Origin: an uncultured Bacteroidota bacterium
GTDB taxonomy: Bacteria; Bacteroidota; Bacteroidia; Bacteroidales; WCHB1-69
Direction of reading: 5' to 3'
Assembly: GCA_902786595.1 (NCBI GenBank)
Contig: CADADB010000003.1
Span: 21,206 to 85,205 of the forward strand
Length of the DNA: 64,000 nt
Part shown: positions 18,132-27,094 of the stretch, piece by piece
Numbering within the stretch: position 1 is the first letter of the stretch
Layout: every line of letters starts with the position of its first letter
Program-made: the position numbers and the translations under genes
The notes under the pieces: generated by a model
Told to the model about the DNA's origin: nothing
The model's input: only the letters and a program-made list of their open reading frames with translations
Database searches by the model: none

Positions 18132-19445
18132 TTAATATGTCGAATAGGTGACTTCTAATCGAAGCCGTGAAGGCGAAGCCGGGTCGGTGCCGTTCATTAC
18201 GAGCCGGTGAGGTCGAACGGCCGATCCGCGAACAATGAGGTTCACTGAGTTGCTCCAGTCGCCCTGCTGGAGAATGAGCTGTTGCACGTATCGGGTGATC
18301 CGGAAACGGTATTCAGATTTGCTCGCGTCATAACTGCCGCCAAAATAGTTGTCACTGGTGTAGTAGTCGTCGTCGGGCAGGAACCTGATGGCACTGTCGG
18401 ATTTACCAATACCTTGCAAGGTGAGAAGATTGGGCTGGATGAAGAACTTCTCGTCAGGATCGGCGTTGGTGATGACCAACTCCGCGCGATGGATGATAAC
18501 CCTGTTGTTAAGCGCAGCAAAAGTATTCTCTAAATAAGGGAATGTGATGCGGGTCTTCACACCGCCGCCGCCTTGGACGAACAATTTATCGCTTCCCAGC
18601 GAAGTTTGCCCTTGCAGTACTTCTTGAATGAAAACAGTATTGCTGGACGATGAATATTCGTGGTTGAATTTCGTGAACCGGACACAGTTGTCGGAACACG
18701 AGAACGTGTAGCGCTGACCATGATCCTGGTCATTATGGTAATAGACAATCAAGCCGCTCAAGGCACTCGTCATGTTGGTTAACAGCATATAGCCGTCGTT
18801 GCCAGTGTGGGAGACAGATTCTATATACAGTCCTTTCAGGAAATCATTAAAATGATTGTTCAAGTCGTCTTGATGGTTGAGCAGATATTGTCCGAACTGC
18901 TGCGAAAGCCGTATGCGCAGGTGTGCGCCGAGAACACTGGTGTCAACCACAATGTTGGAAGTAGGCCGGATGGGATAGCCGGTGAGACTGTAGTTGAGCG
19001 GTGTGGGATCGAAGCTCACCGTGCTGTTTTGGTAATAATTCGTTTGTGAATCCAGCTTCTCGTTGAGTTGGTGAACGCGAATTCCGACACAGGAGTTGGT
19101 GTCGCCGTAATATCCGGCAATCTGAATGGTCAGGACGAGGGAGTCGATAACGGGATGCGAGCCGAAGTTGACGGCGGCTCCGCTGAGGGCCAGCTGCGTG
19201 AAGATACCGGCACTGCTTTTGCCGAACACGGGGTCGGATAGGTGTCCCAATATGTTGGCGGAGGTGTTGGTGGTGTTGATGGTGTCTTCTAGAACGGAAT
19301 ACGCCTGTAACGTTATGGTGTCCGTGAATTCGGTGTTCTCGAGATTTCCGAGAATATCCTCACCTATGTTTGTGTGCTCATCTTTGCAGGAACTGAGCAT
19401 TATGCACGTCAGGAGCACTAAAGTGCATGTCAGGATTTTTTTCAT
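18132..19445 (-). CDS. DUF4270 lipoprotein
   Basis: A 437-residue exported lipoprotein. Its signal peptide ends in a lipobox (CIMLSSCKDE), so the mature protein would start at the cysteine near residue 20. The body is beta-rich and carries features of the DUF4270 family (IGEDILGN near the N-terminus; paired strands such as RVIIHRAELVI). Function is unknown to me; the family is Bacteroidota-specific and usually sits between a short glycogen-synthase-like gene and glmS, exactly as here. It overlaps the upstream gene by one base (TAATG). Confidence 0.85.
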   Translation of the reverse strand: MKKILTCTLVLLTCIMLSSCKDEHTNIGEDILGNLENTEFTDTITLQAYSVLEDTINTTNTSANILGHLSDPVFGKSSAGIFTQLALSGAAVNFGSHPVIDSLVLTIQIAGYYGDTNSCVGIRVHQLNEKLDSQTNYYQNSTVSFDPTPLNYSLTGYPIRPTSNIVVDTSVLGAHLRIRLSQQFGQYLLNHQDDLNNHFNDFLKGLYIESVSHTGNDGYMLLTNMTSALSGLIVYYHNDQDHGQRYTFSCSDNCVRFTKFNHEYSSSSNTVFIQEVLQGQTSLGSDKLFVQGGGGVKTRITFPYLENTFAALNNRVIIHRAELVITNADPDEKFFIQPNLLTLQGIGKSDSAIRFLPDDDYYTSDNYFGGSYDASKSEYRFRITRYVQQLILQQGDWSNSVNLIVRGSAVRPHRLVMNGTDPASPSRLRLEVTYSTY

Positions 19446-20269
19446 TAATAAGATTCGTTTGCTTTGGAAGCCAAAAGTTCATCGTAAAATTCATCGTACA
19501 TATCCACGTAATTGTCATCGTCAGGATGCTGAAGTACGGGTTTCCCTGATTTTTCTACGTATGTGAGGAGCTTTTTCTTGATATCCTTGGTGAGCGCGAT
19601 GCCGTCTGAGTAGTCGATGGCGGCTTGGATGATCTGGTCGTAGCCGGCTTTTCTGAAATGCTTGAGCCCAGAAGTCGGAATGTTGGTTTGTTTGAGCTTC
19701 TTCGCGAAGTTGAGCGAGAACTTTTCGGGGAACTCGTCCGGCATGATGGAGAAGACAACCTGGGTGCCCTGCAACAACGGCTCGTCCTTATAGACGGTTT
19801 TGACGAAAAGGGGCACCAATGCGGAGATCCAACCATGGCAGTGGATGATGTTGGGGTCCCATCCGAGCTTGCGGACGGTCTCAATCACCCCTTTCGCATA
19901 AAAGATGGCTCTCGAGTCGTTGTCGGGATAAAACACACCTTCCGCATCGTAATATTGGGTTTTCCGTTTGAAAAAGTCCTCGCTGTCGATGAAATAGATC
20001 TGCATGCGAACGTTTTGCAGGGAAGCCACTTTGATGATGAGCGGATGGTCAGTATCTTCGATGATGATGTTCTGGCCAGACAGCCGGATGACCTCGTGGA
20101 GCATGTGTTTGTGGTCGTTCACACAGCCGAATTTCGGCATGAACGTGCGGATTTCGTTCTCTCTCTCCTGTATTCCCTGAGGCAGGAACCGACAAATGTT
20201 GGAGATGTATCCCTCAGGAAAATAGGGGTAAATCTCTGGTGTGATGAATAAAACCTTCTTCTGAGCCAT
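19445..20269 (-). CDS. Short glycogen/starch synthase-like protein (GT5 N-terminal domain)
   Basis: A 274-residue protein starting at MAQKKVLFITPEIYPYFPEG; a longer in-frame start would run through the promoter. It matches the N-terminal Rossmann half of GT5 glycogen synthases (IIHCHGWISALVPLFVKTVY is the family core segment). It lacks the C-terminal GT-B domain: GT5 enzymes are usually about 480 residues. It may therefore be non-catalytic or need a partner. It is the first gene of a probable three-gene operon with the DUF4270 lipoprotein and glmS. Confidence 0.8.
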   Translation of the reverse strand: MAQKKVLFITPEIYPYFPEGYISNICRFLPQGIQERENEIRTFMPKFGCVNDHKHMLHEVIRLSGQNIIIEDTDHPLIIKVASLQNVRMQIYFIDSEDFFKRKTQYYDAEGVFYPDNDSRAIFYAKGVIETVRKLGWDPNIIHCHGWISALVPLFVKTVYKDEPLLQGTQVVFSIMPDEFPEKFSLNFAKKLKQTNIPTSGLKHFRKAGYDQIIQAAIDYSDGIALTKDIKKKLLTYVEKSGKPVLQHPDDDNYVDMYDEFYDELLASKANESY

Positions 20270-20286
20270 TTTAATATTTTTAGACG

Positions 20287-20295
20287 GCAAATATA
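20287..20295 (-). promoter_or_regulatory. Bacteroidales -7 element before the glycogen synthase-like gene
   Basis: TATATTTGC on the minus strand, 18 bases before the chosen start; it supports the start at MAQKK. Confidence 0.6.
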
Positions 20296-20354
20296 CGATT
20301 TTTTTCAATACAAAATTTTTTTTTTCAAAGTGGTGCACCATATCAAAAAAATTG

Positions 20355-20363
20355 TATTTTTGC
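20355..20363 (+). promoter_or_regulatory. Bacteroidales -7 element before tRNA-Leu
   Basis: TATTTTTGC, 12 bases before the mature tRNA 5' end, an appropriate distance for a tRNA promoter. Confidence 0.65.
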
Positions 20364-20374
20364 CGCGCCTTTTA

Positions 20375-20458
20375 GCCCAGGTGGTGGAATTGGTAGACAC
20401 GCTACTTTGAGGGGGTAGTGGGAGTACTCCCGTGCAAGTTCGACTCTTGTCCTGGGCA
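20375..20458 (+). tRNA. tRNA-Leu(GAG)
   Basis: A class II tRNA. The acceptor stem GCCCAGG pairs with CCTGGGC and the discriminator is A. The D arm contains GGTGGAATTGGTAGAC. The anticodon arm CTACT/GGTAG (one G-U pair) encloses the loop TTGAGGG, giving anticodon GAG. The long variable arm (GGGAGTACTCCC) and the T arm (GTTCGACTC) fit leucine. The 3' CCA is not fully encoded. A promoter and a terminator flank it closely, so it is transcribed alone. Confidence 0.95.
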
Positions 20459-20495
20459 CAAAAAAAAAGCCGTTCATTCGAACGGCTTTTTTTTA
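20459..20495. terminator. Bidirectional terminator between tRNA-Leu and malY-like gene
   Basis: AGCCGTTC and GAACGGCT form an eight-base stem. An A run lies on the left and a T run on the right, so it can stop transcription from the tRNA and from the convergent aminotransferase gene. Confidence 0.8.
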
Positions 20496-20540
20496 TGCCA
20501 ACAGCCAACAGCCAATAGCTAACAGCCAACAGCCGCAATC
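20496..20540. repeat. CCAACAGCCAATAGC tandem repeat
   Basis: Five degenerate 7-8 base units (CCAACAG, CCAATAG, CTAACAG) span the 3' end of the aminotransferase gene. Equivalent units on the other strand occur at 56110-56146 and 57971-58011. Confidence 0.6.
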
Positions 20541-21685
20541 CTCCGTAACCCCTCTAATACGGTCTCGCGGTTCGTGCCGATGTTCATCCGCATGAACCCT
20601 TCGCCTTCGGCACCGAAGTCCGTGCCGTTGTTCAGACCCAATTTGGCATCATAGACTAACTTGCGAACCAACTCTTTCTGCGGGAGATTCCAGGCGCGGA
20701 AGTCCATCCATAGCAGAAACGATGCTTCCGGACGCATGAAGGTGATTTCGGGACAATGCTCTTTCAAATATTGCTCTGCCGCGTTGATGTTACCTTGCAG
20801 GTACATTAGCAGCTGTTGCAGCCATTCCTCACCGTGGGCGAAGGCCGCCTCGGCTGCGTAATATCCGAAGATGTGGCCCAATGACAGTTCGTTGTGGTCG
20901 AGGAAACCGAAAAACTCCTTGCGTATGTTCTCGTCAGCCACGTAGCACACAGACGACGCCAATCCCGCCATGTTGAAGGTCTTGCTTGGCGCAAAGAAAG
21001 TGATGGAGTTGTGCTCGGCAGCTTCCGAAACCGTCGTGAACGAGGTGTGTCTGAAACCGGGGTAGGTGAGGTCGGCATGGATCTCGTCGGAAATGACTAA
21101 CACGCCTTTTCGAAGGCAGATATCGGCCACCCGCGATAGCTCTTCTTTCGTCCAAACAGTGCCGCCGGGGTTATGCGGGTTGCTGAGGATCAGCAGCTTG
21201 CAACCCTCGGCTTTGCGTTCGAAATCTTCGAAGTCGAAGGTGAAGCGGCCGTTCTCCGTCTTCAACGGGCTGCTCACGAACACTCTTCCGGTGCGGTGCG
21301 GAACGTTGATGAAAGGTGGATAGACCGGCGTGGTGATCAGCACCTTGTCGCCCGGCCGCGTGAAGGTCTGCAGTGCGTAGGCGATGCCCTGCACGATGCC
21401 CGGAACAAAGCGCATGCGGTTCCATTTCGTGGCGATGCCGTACCGTTTCTGGAACCAGTTCAGCACAGCCATCTTGTAGCCGTCTGGCGCGAAGGTGTAC
21501 CCCAAAACCTCATGCTCGCAGCGTTTCCGTATCGCCTCCAGAATGAAATCCGGCGTCTTGAAATCCATGTCCGCCACCCACATCGGCAGCAAATCGTCCG
21601 TCCCGAACACTTCCGGGGTCATGTCGTGTTTCACGCAATACGTGCCCTTGCGGGGGGCGATGTCATCGAAGTTGTACTGTCTCAT
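20519..21685 (-). CDS. MalY/PatB-type PLP-dependent aminotransferase (C-S lyase)
   Basis: Fold-type I PLP enzyme of 388 residues, starting at MRQYNFDDIAPRKGTYCVKHD. The preceding in-frame residues are only translated tandem repeat. Landmarks: PMWVADMDF (typical of MalY/PatB), the LSNPHNPGGTVW cofactor-binding segment, and the PLP lysine in APSKTFNMAGLA. This family commonly acts as cystathionine beta-lyase or cysteine desulfhydrase; which reaction applies here is not shown. Its last residues are encoded by the CCAACAG repeat. Confidence 0.88.
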   Translation of the reverse strand: MRQYNFDDIAPRKGTYCVKHDMTPEVFGTDDLLPMWVADMDFKTPDFILEAIRKRCEHEVLGYTFAPDGYKMAVLNWFQKRYGIATKWNRMRFVPGIVQGIAYALQTFTRPGDKVLITTPVYPPFINVPHRTGRVFVSSPLKTENGRFTFDFEDFERKAEGCKLLILSNPHNPGGTVWTKEELSRVADICLRKGVLVISDEIHADLTYPGFRHTSFTTVSEAAEHNSITFFAPSKTFNMAGLASSVCYVADENIRKEFFGFLDHNELSLGHIFGYYAAEAAFAHGEEWLQQLLMYLQGNINAAEQYLKEHCPEITFMRPEASFLLWMDFRAWNLPQKELVRKLVYDAKLGLNNGTDFGAEGEGFMRMNIGTNRETVLEGLRRIAAVGC

Positions 21686-21687
21686 AA

Positions 21688-21780
21688 TGCTGAATGTTGA
21701 ATGTTGAATGCTGAATGTTGAATGTTGAATGTTGAATGTTGAATGAAGAATGTAGAATGATGAATATAGGATGTTAAATG
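21688..21780. repeat. TGAATGTTGAATG tandem repeat
   Basis: About a dozen TGAATGT or TGAATGC units fill the space before the malY-like gene. The same unit recurs near 39045-39065 and 40146-40172. It is non-coding despite being open in one frame. Confidence 0.75.
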
Positions 21781-21851
21781 TTTTTTTTTGAGGATGCAAT
21801 ATTTCTATTTGTTTTTCGTTATTTAAGTATGTTTAACAAAATAGATAATAA

Positions 21852-22238
21852 ATGGAAACGGAGAATGTAATCGTGAAAAAGAGTAAGGATTTTGCTTTGA
21901 GAATTATCAATATGTATCAGTATTTGTGTGGGGAAAAGCGGGAGTATGTGATGTCGAAACAAATTTTGCGGAGTGGTACAAGTATAGGGGCAAATATTCG
22001 CGAGGGTGTTAGGGGGCAGACAAAGCCTGATTTTATAGCAAAAATGAGTGTCGCACAGAAAGAAGCAGAGGAGACGAGTTATTGGCTGGAACTGTTGTAT
22101 GAAAGTGGCTACATAAACAAAACAATATTCGAAAGTATGTATAGGGATAATCTTGAAATCAATAGAATTCTCGCCTCCATTATTCTAACGGCTCGTCAAA
22201 ATCTAAAGAAACAGTTAAAACCCAAAGCAGAATCATAA
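21852..22238 (+). CDS. Four-helix-bundle protein (S23-like)
   Basis: A 128-residue all-helical protein of the four-helix-bundle/23S-intervening-sequence (S23) family. Its hallmarks are FALRIINMYQYL, the core SKQILRSGTSIGANIREG near residues 35-52, and a C-terminal helix LILTARQNLKKQ-like segment. Such genes are common, mobile-looking singletons in Bacteroidota and in 23S rRNA intervening sequences; the function is unknown. It stands alone, flanked by simple repeats, between the aminotransferase and recR. Confidence 0.85.
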   Translation: METENVIVKKSKDFALRIINMYQYLCGEKREYVMSKQILRSGTSIGANIREGVRGQTKPDFIAKMSVAQKEAEETSYWLELLYESGYINKTIFESMYRDNLEINRILASIILTARQNLKKQLKPKAES

Positions 22239-22300
22239 TCTTGTCGGTATATGTTATTCAGCATTCATCATTCATCATTCATAATTAAATCAACTCCTCC

Positions 22301-22930
22301 TTATTCGTCATTGTGTCCGTACGCCCTCTCAAACTCCGTCCTTGCCAGAATGGAGCGGCCTAATGTCGCTTCGTCGGCGTATTCGAGTTCCTCGCCGACG
22401 CCGATGCCGCGCGCGATAGTGGTGACTGTGGGTACTTTTCCTTGTATGTTCTTGTAGATGAAGAAGTTGGTGGTGTCGCCCTCCACGGTGGCGGGCAGCG
22501 CAAGGATAACCTCCTTGATGCCGCCGGCCTCGATGCGGTCAAACAGCTCTTTGATGGTGAGTTGCTGTATGCCGATGCCGTCCATAGGGGAGATGACCCC
22601 GCCGAGAACGTGATAAACCCCTTGGTACTGGTGGGTGTTCTCGATGGCGATGACGTCGCGGATGTCCTGCACCACGCAGATGACTCTGGCATCACGCTTC
22701 GGGTTGGCGCAGATGTCGCAAATCTCGTGGTCGGAGATATTATGGCATTGCCGACAAAAGACTACATCGCTTTTGAGCTTGTTGATGCGGTCGGTGAGCA
22801 TCGTCACATTGGCCTCATCCTGCTTGATGAGATGCAATGCGAGTCGCAATGCGGATCGCTTCCCAATGCCCGGCAGCTTCGAGATTTCATTGACAGCGTT
22901 CTCTAAATTTTTGGAATACAGGGAAATCAT
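22301..22930 (-). CDS. recR: Recombination mediator RecR
   Basis: A 209-residue RecR with the N-terminal helix-hairpin-helix [16 protein letters not shown], a C4 zinc finger ([16 protein letters not shown], about residues 57-72) and a Toprim domain ([16 protein letters not shown] onward). It works with RecF/RecO in loading RecA at gapped DNA. All functional sites are present. It overlaps the M16 peptidase gene by four bases (ATGA) and is the last gene of the mtaB-M16-recR operon. Confidence 0.96.
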   Translation of the reverse strand: MISLYSKNLENAVNEISKLPGIGKRSALRLALHLIKQDEANVTMLTDRINKLKSDVVFCRQCHNISDHEICDICANPKRDARVICVVQDIRDVIAIENTHQYQGVYHVLGGVISPMDGIGIQQLTIKELFDRIEAGGIKEVILALPATVEGDTTNFFIYKNIQGKVPTVTTIARGIGVGEELEYADEATLGRSILARTEFERAYGHNDE

Positions 22931-24159
22931 TCTTCTTCGGAATCAAAAATGAGGGTGGTGAAACGGGGTAGATCAAATATATCGTTGGCCACTTCGCAGA
23001 GCTGTTCCGCCGTGATGTTCTCTATGGTGCGGATGTCTTCGTCCATGGTGGACACCTCGTCGTAGAACAGGGCGATGTGCCCTGCGGCGAGCAGCTCGTT
23101 GAGCTTGCTCTCCTGAGCGAGCGCGAGCTGTCCAATGTACTGCTTCTTAGCGTAATAAAGTTGCAATGAACCTAATTGCTGCCTCTTCAGCTTCTCTAAC
23201 TCGCGATGCACCAGATCCAGGCAATGGTCGCGCTCGTGCGCGTCACAGCCGAAATAGACACTGAAGAGACCGCAGTCGGAGAAAGCGTTGAAGTAGGATT
23301 CCACGGTGTAGGCCAGACCTTTCTTTTCTCGGACACTCATGTTGAGTCGCGTGTTTTGTCCTTGACCACCCAAGATGTTGTTTAGCAGCATGAAAGGGAT
23401 GCGCTTTGGGCTGTGGATGTCGTATGCAAGGGTGCCAGTGACCACATTGGTCTGGGAGGTGTTTTTGCTCACCGTACGGCTTTGGGGACAGTATTGGCCA
23501 AGCGGTTGGCGGCGGCGGGAACCTTCTTTCATCCTGCCGTTTCCGAAATGTTTCTCGCACAGGCGCACCAGTTTTTCCGTCGAGATGTTCCCCACAGAAG
23601 CCAAAACCACGTTTTCCAAAGTGTAATTGCGGCCAATGAAATCCATGATGTCCTCTCGGTGGATATGTTGCACGCTTTCTTTTGTGCCGAGGATGTTTTT
23701 GCCCATGTCGTGTTGGTAAAACACCAACGATTCAAAGTCGTCAAAAATCAGCTCTGAAGGGCTGTCATTGTAGTAGTTGATTTCTTCAAAGATGACGGTT
23801 TTCTCCTTTTCAAGCTCTTTTTTGGGGAAGGTGGCATGAAAAAAGATGTCGGCGAGAAGTTCGACTGCGCGGGGGTAGTCGGGGGAGAGGAAGGAGGCAT
23901 AGAAGTCGGTCTCCTCTTTGGAGGTGCTGGCATTGAGGTCGCCGCCGACGCTCTCCATGCGGTTAATGACGCGGTAGGCGTTACGTTTTTCAGTCCCTTT
24001 AAAGATGGTATGCTCCACAAAATGCGCCAGACCCGGATGTTGCTCGGGCTCGTCGCGCGTACCGGCATCGATGAGGATGCCGAAATGGGAAATGGGGGAC
24101 GCGGTGGGGATGTGCAGCAGTCTAAGACCGTTCCTCAGTCTTATAACACGGTGCGGCAT
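22927..24159 (-). CDS. M16-family zinc metallopeptidase
   Basis: A 410-residue insulinase/processing-peptidase-like protein. The inverted zinc motif HxxEH is present as [11 protein letters not shown] near residues 45-55, with the distal glutamate in the [13 protein letters not shown] segment. The C-terminal half holds the second, non-catalytic M16 domain ([22 protein letters not shown]). There is no signal peptide, so it is probably cytosolic. The start overlaps the mtaB stop by 19 bases and the stop overlaps the recR start by four bases. Confidence 0.9.
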   Translation of the reverse strand: MPHRVIRLRNGLRLLHIPTASPISHFGILIDAGTRDEPEQHPGLAHFVEHTIFKGTEKRNAYRVINRMESVGGDLNASTSKEETDFYASFLSPDYPRAVELLADIFFHATFPKKELEKEKTVIFEEINYYNDSPSELIFDDFESLVFYQHDMGKNILGTKESVQHIHREDIMDFIGRNYTLENVVLASVGNISTEKLVRLCEKHFGNGRMKEGSRRRQPLGQYCPQSRTVSKNTSQTNVVTGTLAYDIHSPKRIPFMLLNNILGGQGQNTRLNMSVREKKGLAYTVESYFNAFSDCGLFSVYFGCDAHERDHCLDLVHRELEKLKRQQLGSLQLYYAKKQYIGQLALAQESKLNELLAAGHIALFYDEVSTMDEDIRTIENITAEQLCEVANDIFDLPRFTTLIFDSEEE

Positions 24160-25367
24160 GGATCTACAGTGATGGTTTGGATAGTGTTTATAATGTCTTC
24201 ACTGTAAGGAACTTGCACGCGGATATAGTTGTCGGTGAATCCTGATAGCATGTCGTCGCTCACCTGAGACTCCACCAGCACGGGACGTTCCTGGCCGGCA
24301 CACTGATCGTAGAAGGCGCGCTTCTTCTCATTGGAGAGGGCGATGAGTTGCTGGGTGCGCTCGTCCTTGACATCTTCGGGAATTTGGTTCTCCATGATGT
24401 TGGCGGCGGTGCGAGGACGGCGTGAATAGCTGAAGACGTGCATGTAGCTGATGGGCTGCTCGGCGAGGAAGTTGTAGGTTTCCTCGAATTCCTCGTCGGT
24501 CTCGCCGGGAAATCCGGTGATGACGTCGCAGGCGATGCATGCATCGGGCATCAGCTTCTTGATTTTCTGCACCTTCTCGGCATATTGGGCAGTGGTGTAT
24601 CGGCGGCGCATCTCGCTGAGGATGCGGTCGCAGCCCGACTGCAGGGGCAGGTGGAAGTGCGGCATCAGGATGTCGTTCTTAGCCACCAACTTGATGATGT
24701 CGTCGGTGAGCAATTCGGGTTCGAGGGAAGAGATGCGCACGCGTTCGATGGCTTTCTGTTTGACGATTGCCTTGAGGAGCTTGGTGAAGTCCTCGTTGGT
24801 GCCGCGCCCGAAGTCTCCGATGTTGACGCCGGTGAGGTTGACCTCGTGAACCCCTTGGTCAGCAATTTCTTGGATGTTTTTGAGAACCCCTTCGATGGTA
24901 TCGCTGCGACTCTTGCCGCGGGCAATCCAAACAGTGCAGTAGGTGCAGTGGGTGTTGCAGCCGTCCTGGATTTTGAGGAAGGAACGGGTGCGATCGTGGA
25001 TGGAGTAGGTGGCGAAGAAGTTTGGAGAGGGTTTGACCTCGCGGGTGACGATGTAATCGACCACACTCATCTTGTTGTGGCTGCCGAAGACCTTGTCGAC
25101 ACCGGCCCAACGTTCGAGCAGTTCGGGTTTGAGCGCACTGTAGCAGCCGATGAGCATGATGGCCGCCAACGGGTTTTCGCGGTGCAGTTTCGACACCAAA
25201 TTCCGGGTCTTCTTCTCCGCTGCTCCCGTCACGGCGCAGGTGTTCACAATGACGATCTCGGGCACTCCGCCTTGCGTCCAACCGCGCTTCTCCAGTTCTG
25301 CGGCAATCGCTGATGACTCGCTGAAATTCAGCTTGCATCCTAACGTGTGAATTATAAAATTCTTCAT
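24141..25367 (-). CDS. mtaB: tRNA (t6A37) C2-methylthiotransferase
   Basis: Radical SAM enzyme of 408 residues, MtaB type, converting t6A to ms2t6A at position 37 of ANN-decoding tRNAs. The N-terminal UPF0004 domain contributes HTLGCKLNFSES, NTCAVTGAAEKKT and IGCYS, the three ligands of one [4Fe-4S] cluster. The radical SAM motif is CNTHCTYC near residue 140. A C-terminal TRAM-like segment is present. It leads a probable operon with the M16 peptidase and recR, and is divergent from lpdA. Confidence 0.93.
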   Translation of the reverse strand: MKNFIIHTLGCKLNFSESSAIAAELEKRGWTQGGVPEIVIVNTCAVTGAAEKKTRNLVSKLHRENPLAAIMLIGCYSALKPELLERWAGVDKVFGSHNKMSVVDYIVTREVKPSPNFFATYSIHDRTRSFLKIQDGCNTHCTYCTVWIARGKSRSDTIEGVLKNIQEIADQGVHEVNLTGVNIGDFGRGTNEDFTKLLKAIVKQKAIERVRISSLEPELLTDDIIKLVAKNDILMPHFHLPLQSGCDRILSEMRRRYTTAQYAEKVQKIKKLMPDACIACDVITGFPGETDEEFEETYNFLAEQPISYMHVFSYSRRPRTAANIMENQIPEDVKDERTQQLIALSNEKKRAFYDQCAGQERPVLVESQVSDDMLSGFTDNYIRVQVPYSEDIINTIQTITVDPCRTVL

Positions 25368-25454
25368 TTATATATTATTTTTACTCTCAAAATTAATACC
25401 CCACATCCTGACAGCCAGTTTTTTGCCTTTAAGTTAAGCAAATTTTTTCGGCGC

Positions 25455-25463
25455 GCAAAATTA
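25455..25463 (-). promoter_or_regulatory. Bacteroidales -7 element before mtaB
   Basis: TAATTTTGC on the minus strand, 88 bases before the mtaB start. Confidence 0.55.
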
Positions 25464-25539
25464 CACTTTTTTTCTGAAACGGCAATGGAGAAAATTTCGG
25501 TGACGAAAATCTCACATCAATGCGTATCCATATTTTATG

Positions 25540-25548
25540 TACCTTTGC
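25540..25548 (+). promoter_or_regulatory. Bacteroidales -7 element before lpdA
   Basis: TACCTTTGC, 48 bases before the lpdA start. It argues against the much longer upstream in-frame start. Confidence 0.65.
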
Positions 25549-25595
25549 CCCCGCAAAATTTTTCACGTTATAGACAATTATTAAAATCGAAAAAT

Positions 25596-26996
25596 ATGGA
25601 AAACAACTATGATGTTATCGTGATCGGAAGCGGTCCTGGCGGCTATGTGGCTGCGATTCGGGCCAGTCAGTTGAATCTCAAAGCCGCTGTGGTGGAACGC
25701 GCCGAATTGGGCGGCATCTGCCTCAACTGGGGCTGCATTCCCACCAAAGCGCTGCTGAAGAGTGCGCAAGTCTATAAATATATGTCACATGCCGCTGATT
25801 ACGGCATCACCCTTGATGGTACCGTCGCCCCGGATTTCCAGGCGGTGGTGAAACGTAGTCGCGGGGTGGCCGAGCAGATGAGCAAGGGCGTGCAGTTCCT
25901 GCTCAAGAAGAACAACGTCGATGTGATTGCCGGCTTTGGTAAACTTGCCGATAATCACCATGTTGAAGTCACTGCTGCTGACGGTACGGTGGAAACTTAC
26001 GAGGCGAAGCACATCATCCTTGCCACGGGCGCCCGTTCCCGCAGTCTGCCCAACGTGCCGCAAGACGGCAAGAAGATAATCGGTTACCGTGAGGCGCTGA
26101 CGTTACCCGAGCTGCCCAAGAGCATGGTGGTGATGGGTTCCGGCGCCATCGGCAGCGAGCTGGCCTACTTCTATTCCACTATGGGAACGCAAGTTACGAT
26201 TGTGGAGTACATGCCGCGGCTCGTTCCTGTGGAAGATGACGACATCGCCGCGCAACTTGCCCGCTGTTTCCGCAAGCACGGCATCAAGACGATGACCGGT
26301 GCCGCTGTGGAGAAAGTGGATGTTGTTGACGACCAGTGCGTTGTGACGGTCAAGGACAGCAAAGAGAAGATTACGGAGATCACCTGCGATATCGTGCTCT
26401 CCGCTGTGGGCGTGGCCACCAACTTGGAAGGCCTCGGCCTCGAGGAGTGCGGAGTGGCGTTCGAGCGCGGCAAGGTCACCGTTGACGACTACTACCGCAC
26501 GAATGTCGAGGGCGTGTATGCCATCGGCGACATCGTGCACGGTCCTGCGCTGGCACATGTGGCCTCGCACGAAGCACTCGTATGTGTGGAGAAAATTGCC
26601 GGCCACAATCCTGAGCCGGTTGATTACGGCAACATCCCTGGTTGTACCTATACGACTCCCGAAATTGCCTCTGTGGGTCTCACGGAGCGCGCCTGCGTGG
26701 AGCAGGGCAGGGAAGTGCTCATCGGCAAGTTCCCGTTCACCGCATCCGGCAAGGCGGCCTCTTCCGGCAATCGCGACGGTATGGTGAAGGTCATTTTCGA
26801 CAAGAACACTAATGAATGGCTCGGTTGCCACCTGATTGGCGACAACGTCACGGAGATGATCGCCGGCGCTGTCACCGCCCGCAAGAAAGGTATGACCGGT
26901 CCCGAAATCATCAGTTCCGTATTCCCGCATCCGACGATGTCAGAAGCGATTATGGAAGCCGTGGCTGTGGCGTACGGAGAATGCGTGCATATTTAG
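25596..26996 (+). CDS. lpdA: Dihydrolipoyl dehydrogenase
   Basis: FAD-dependent disulfide oxidoreductase of 466 residues, starting at MENNYDVIVIG. It reoxidises dihydrolipoamide in 2-oxoacid dehydrogenase and glycine-cleavage complexes. FAD-binding GSGPGGYVAAIRAS, the redox disulfide GGICLNWGCIPTKALL, NAD-binding GSGAIGSELAYFYS, the second FAD motif AIGDIVHGPALAHVASHE and the C-terminal catalytic histidine in HPTMSEAIMEA are all present. No E1/E2 genes lie in the window, so its partner complex is not visible here. Confidence 0.95.
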   Translation: MENNYDVIVIGSGPGGYVAAIRASQLNLKAAVVERAELGGICLNWGCIPTKALLKSAQVYKYMSHAADYGITLDGTVAPDFQAVVKRSRGVAEQMSKGVQFLLKKNNVDVIAGFGKLADNHHVEVTAADGTVETYEAKHIILATGARSRSLPNVPQDGKKIIGYREALTLPELPKSMVVMGSGAIGSELAYFYSTMGTQVTIVEYMPRLVPVEDDDIAAQLARCFRKHGIKTMTGAAVEKVDVVDDQCVVTVKDSKEKITEITCDIVLSAVGVATNLEGLGLEECGVAFERGKVTVDDYYRTNVEGVYAIGDIVHGPALAHVASHEALVCVEKIAGHNPEPVDYGNIPGCTYTTPEIASVGLTERACVEQGREVLIGKFPFTASGKAASSGNRDGMVKVIFDKNTNEWLGCHLIGDNVTEMIAGAVTARKKGMTGPEIISSVFPHPTMSEAIMEAVAVAYGECVHI

Positions 26997-26999
26997 GTT

Positions 27000-27062
27000 T
27001 GCGGTTTGCGATTTGCGGTTTACGAAGTTCGATAATCGATAATCGTAAACCGTAAATCGAAA
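27000..27062. repeat. TTGCGGTTTGCG repeat with inverted repeat
   Basis: Tandem GGTTTGC units are followed by a ten-base inverted repeat, CGGTTTACGA (27016-27025) with TCGTAAACCG (27043-27052), then an A-rich tail. It may act as a weak terminator after lpdA. Confidence 0.5.
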
Positions 27063-27094
27063 AAATCCTCCTTCTTAACTCATAAGTCATAAAT

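Noticed and set aside
21686-21799. N-terminal extension of the malY-like gene
   Set aside because: The extra 38 codons only translate the TGAATGT tandem repeat; the family start is at MRQYNFDD.
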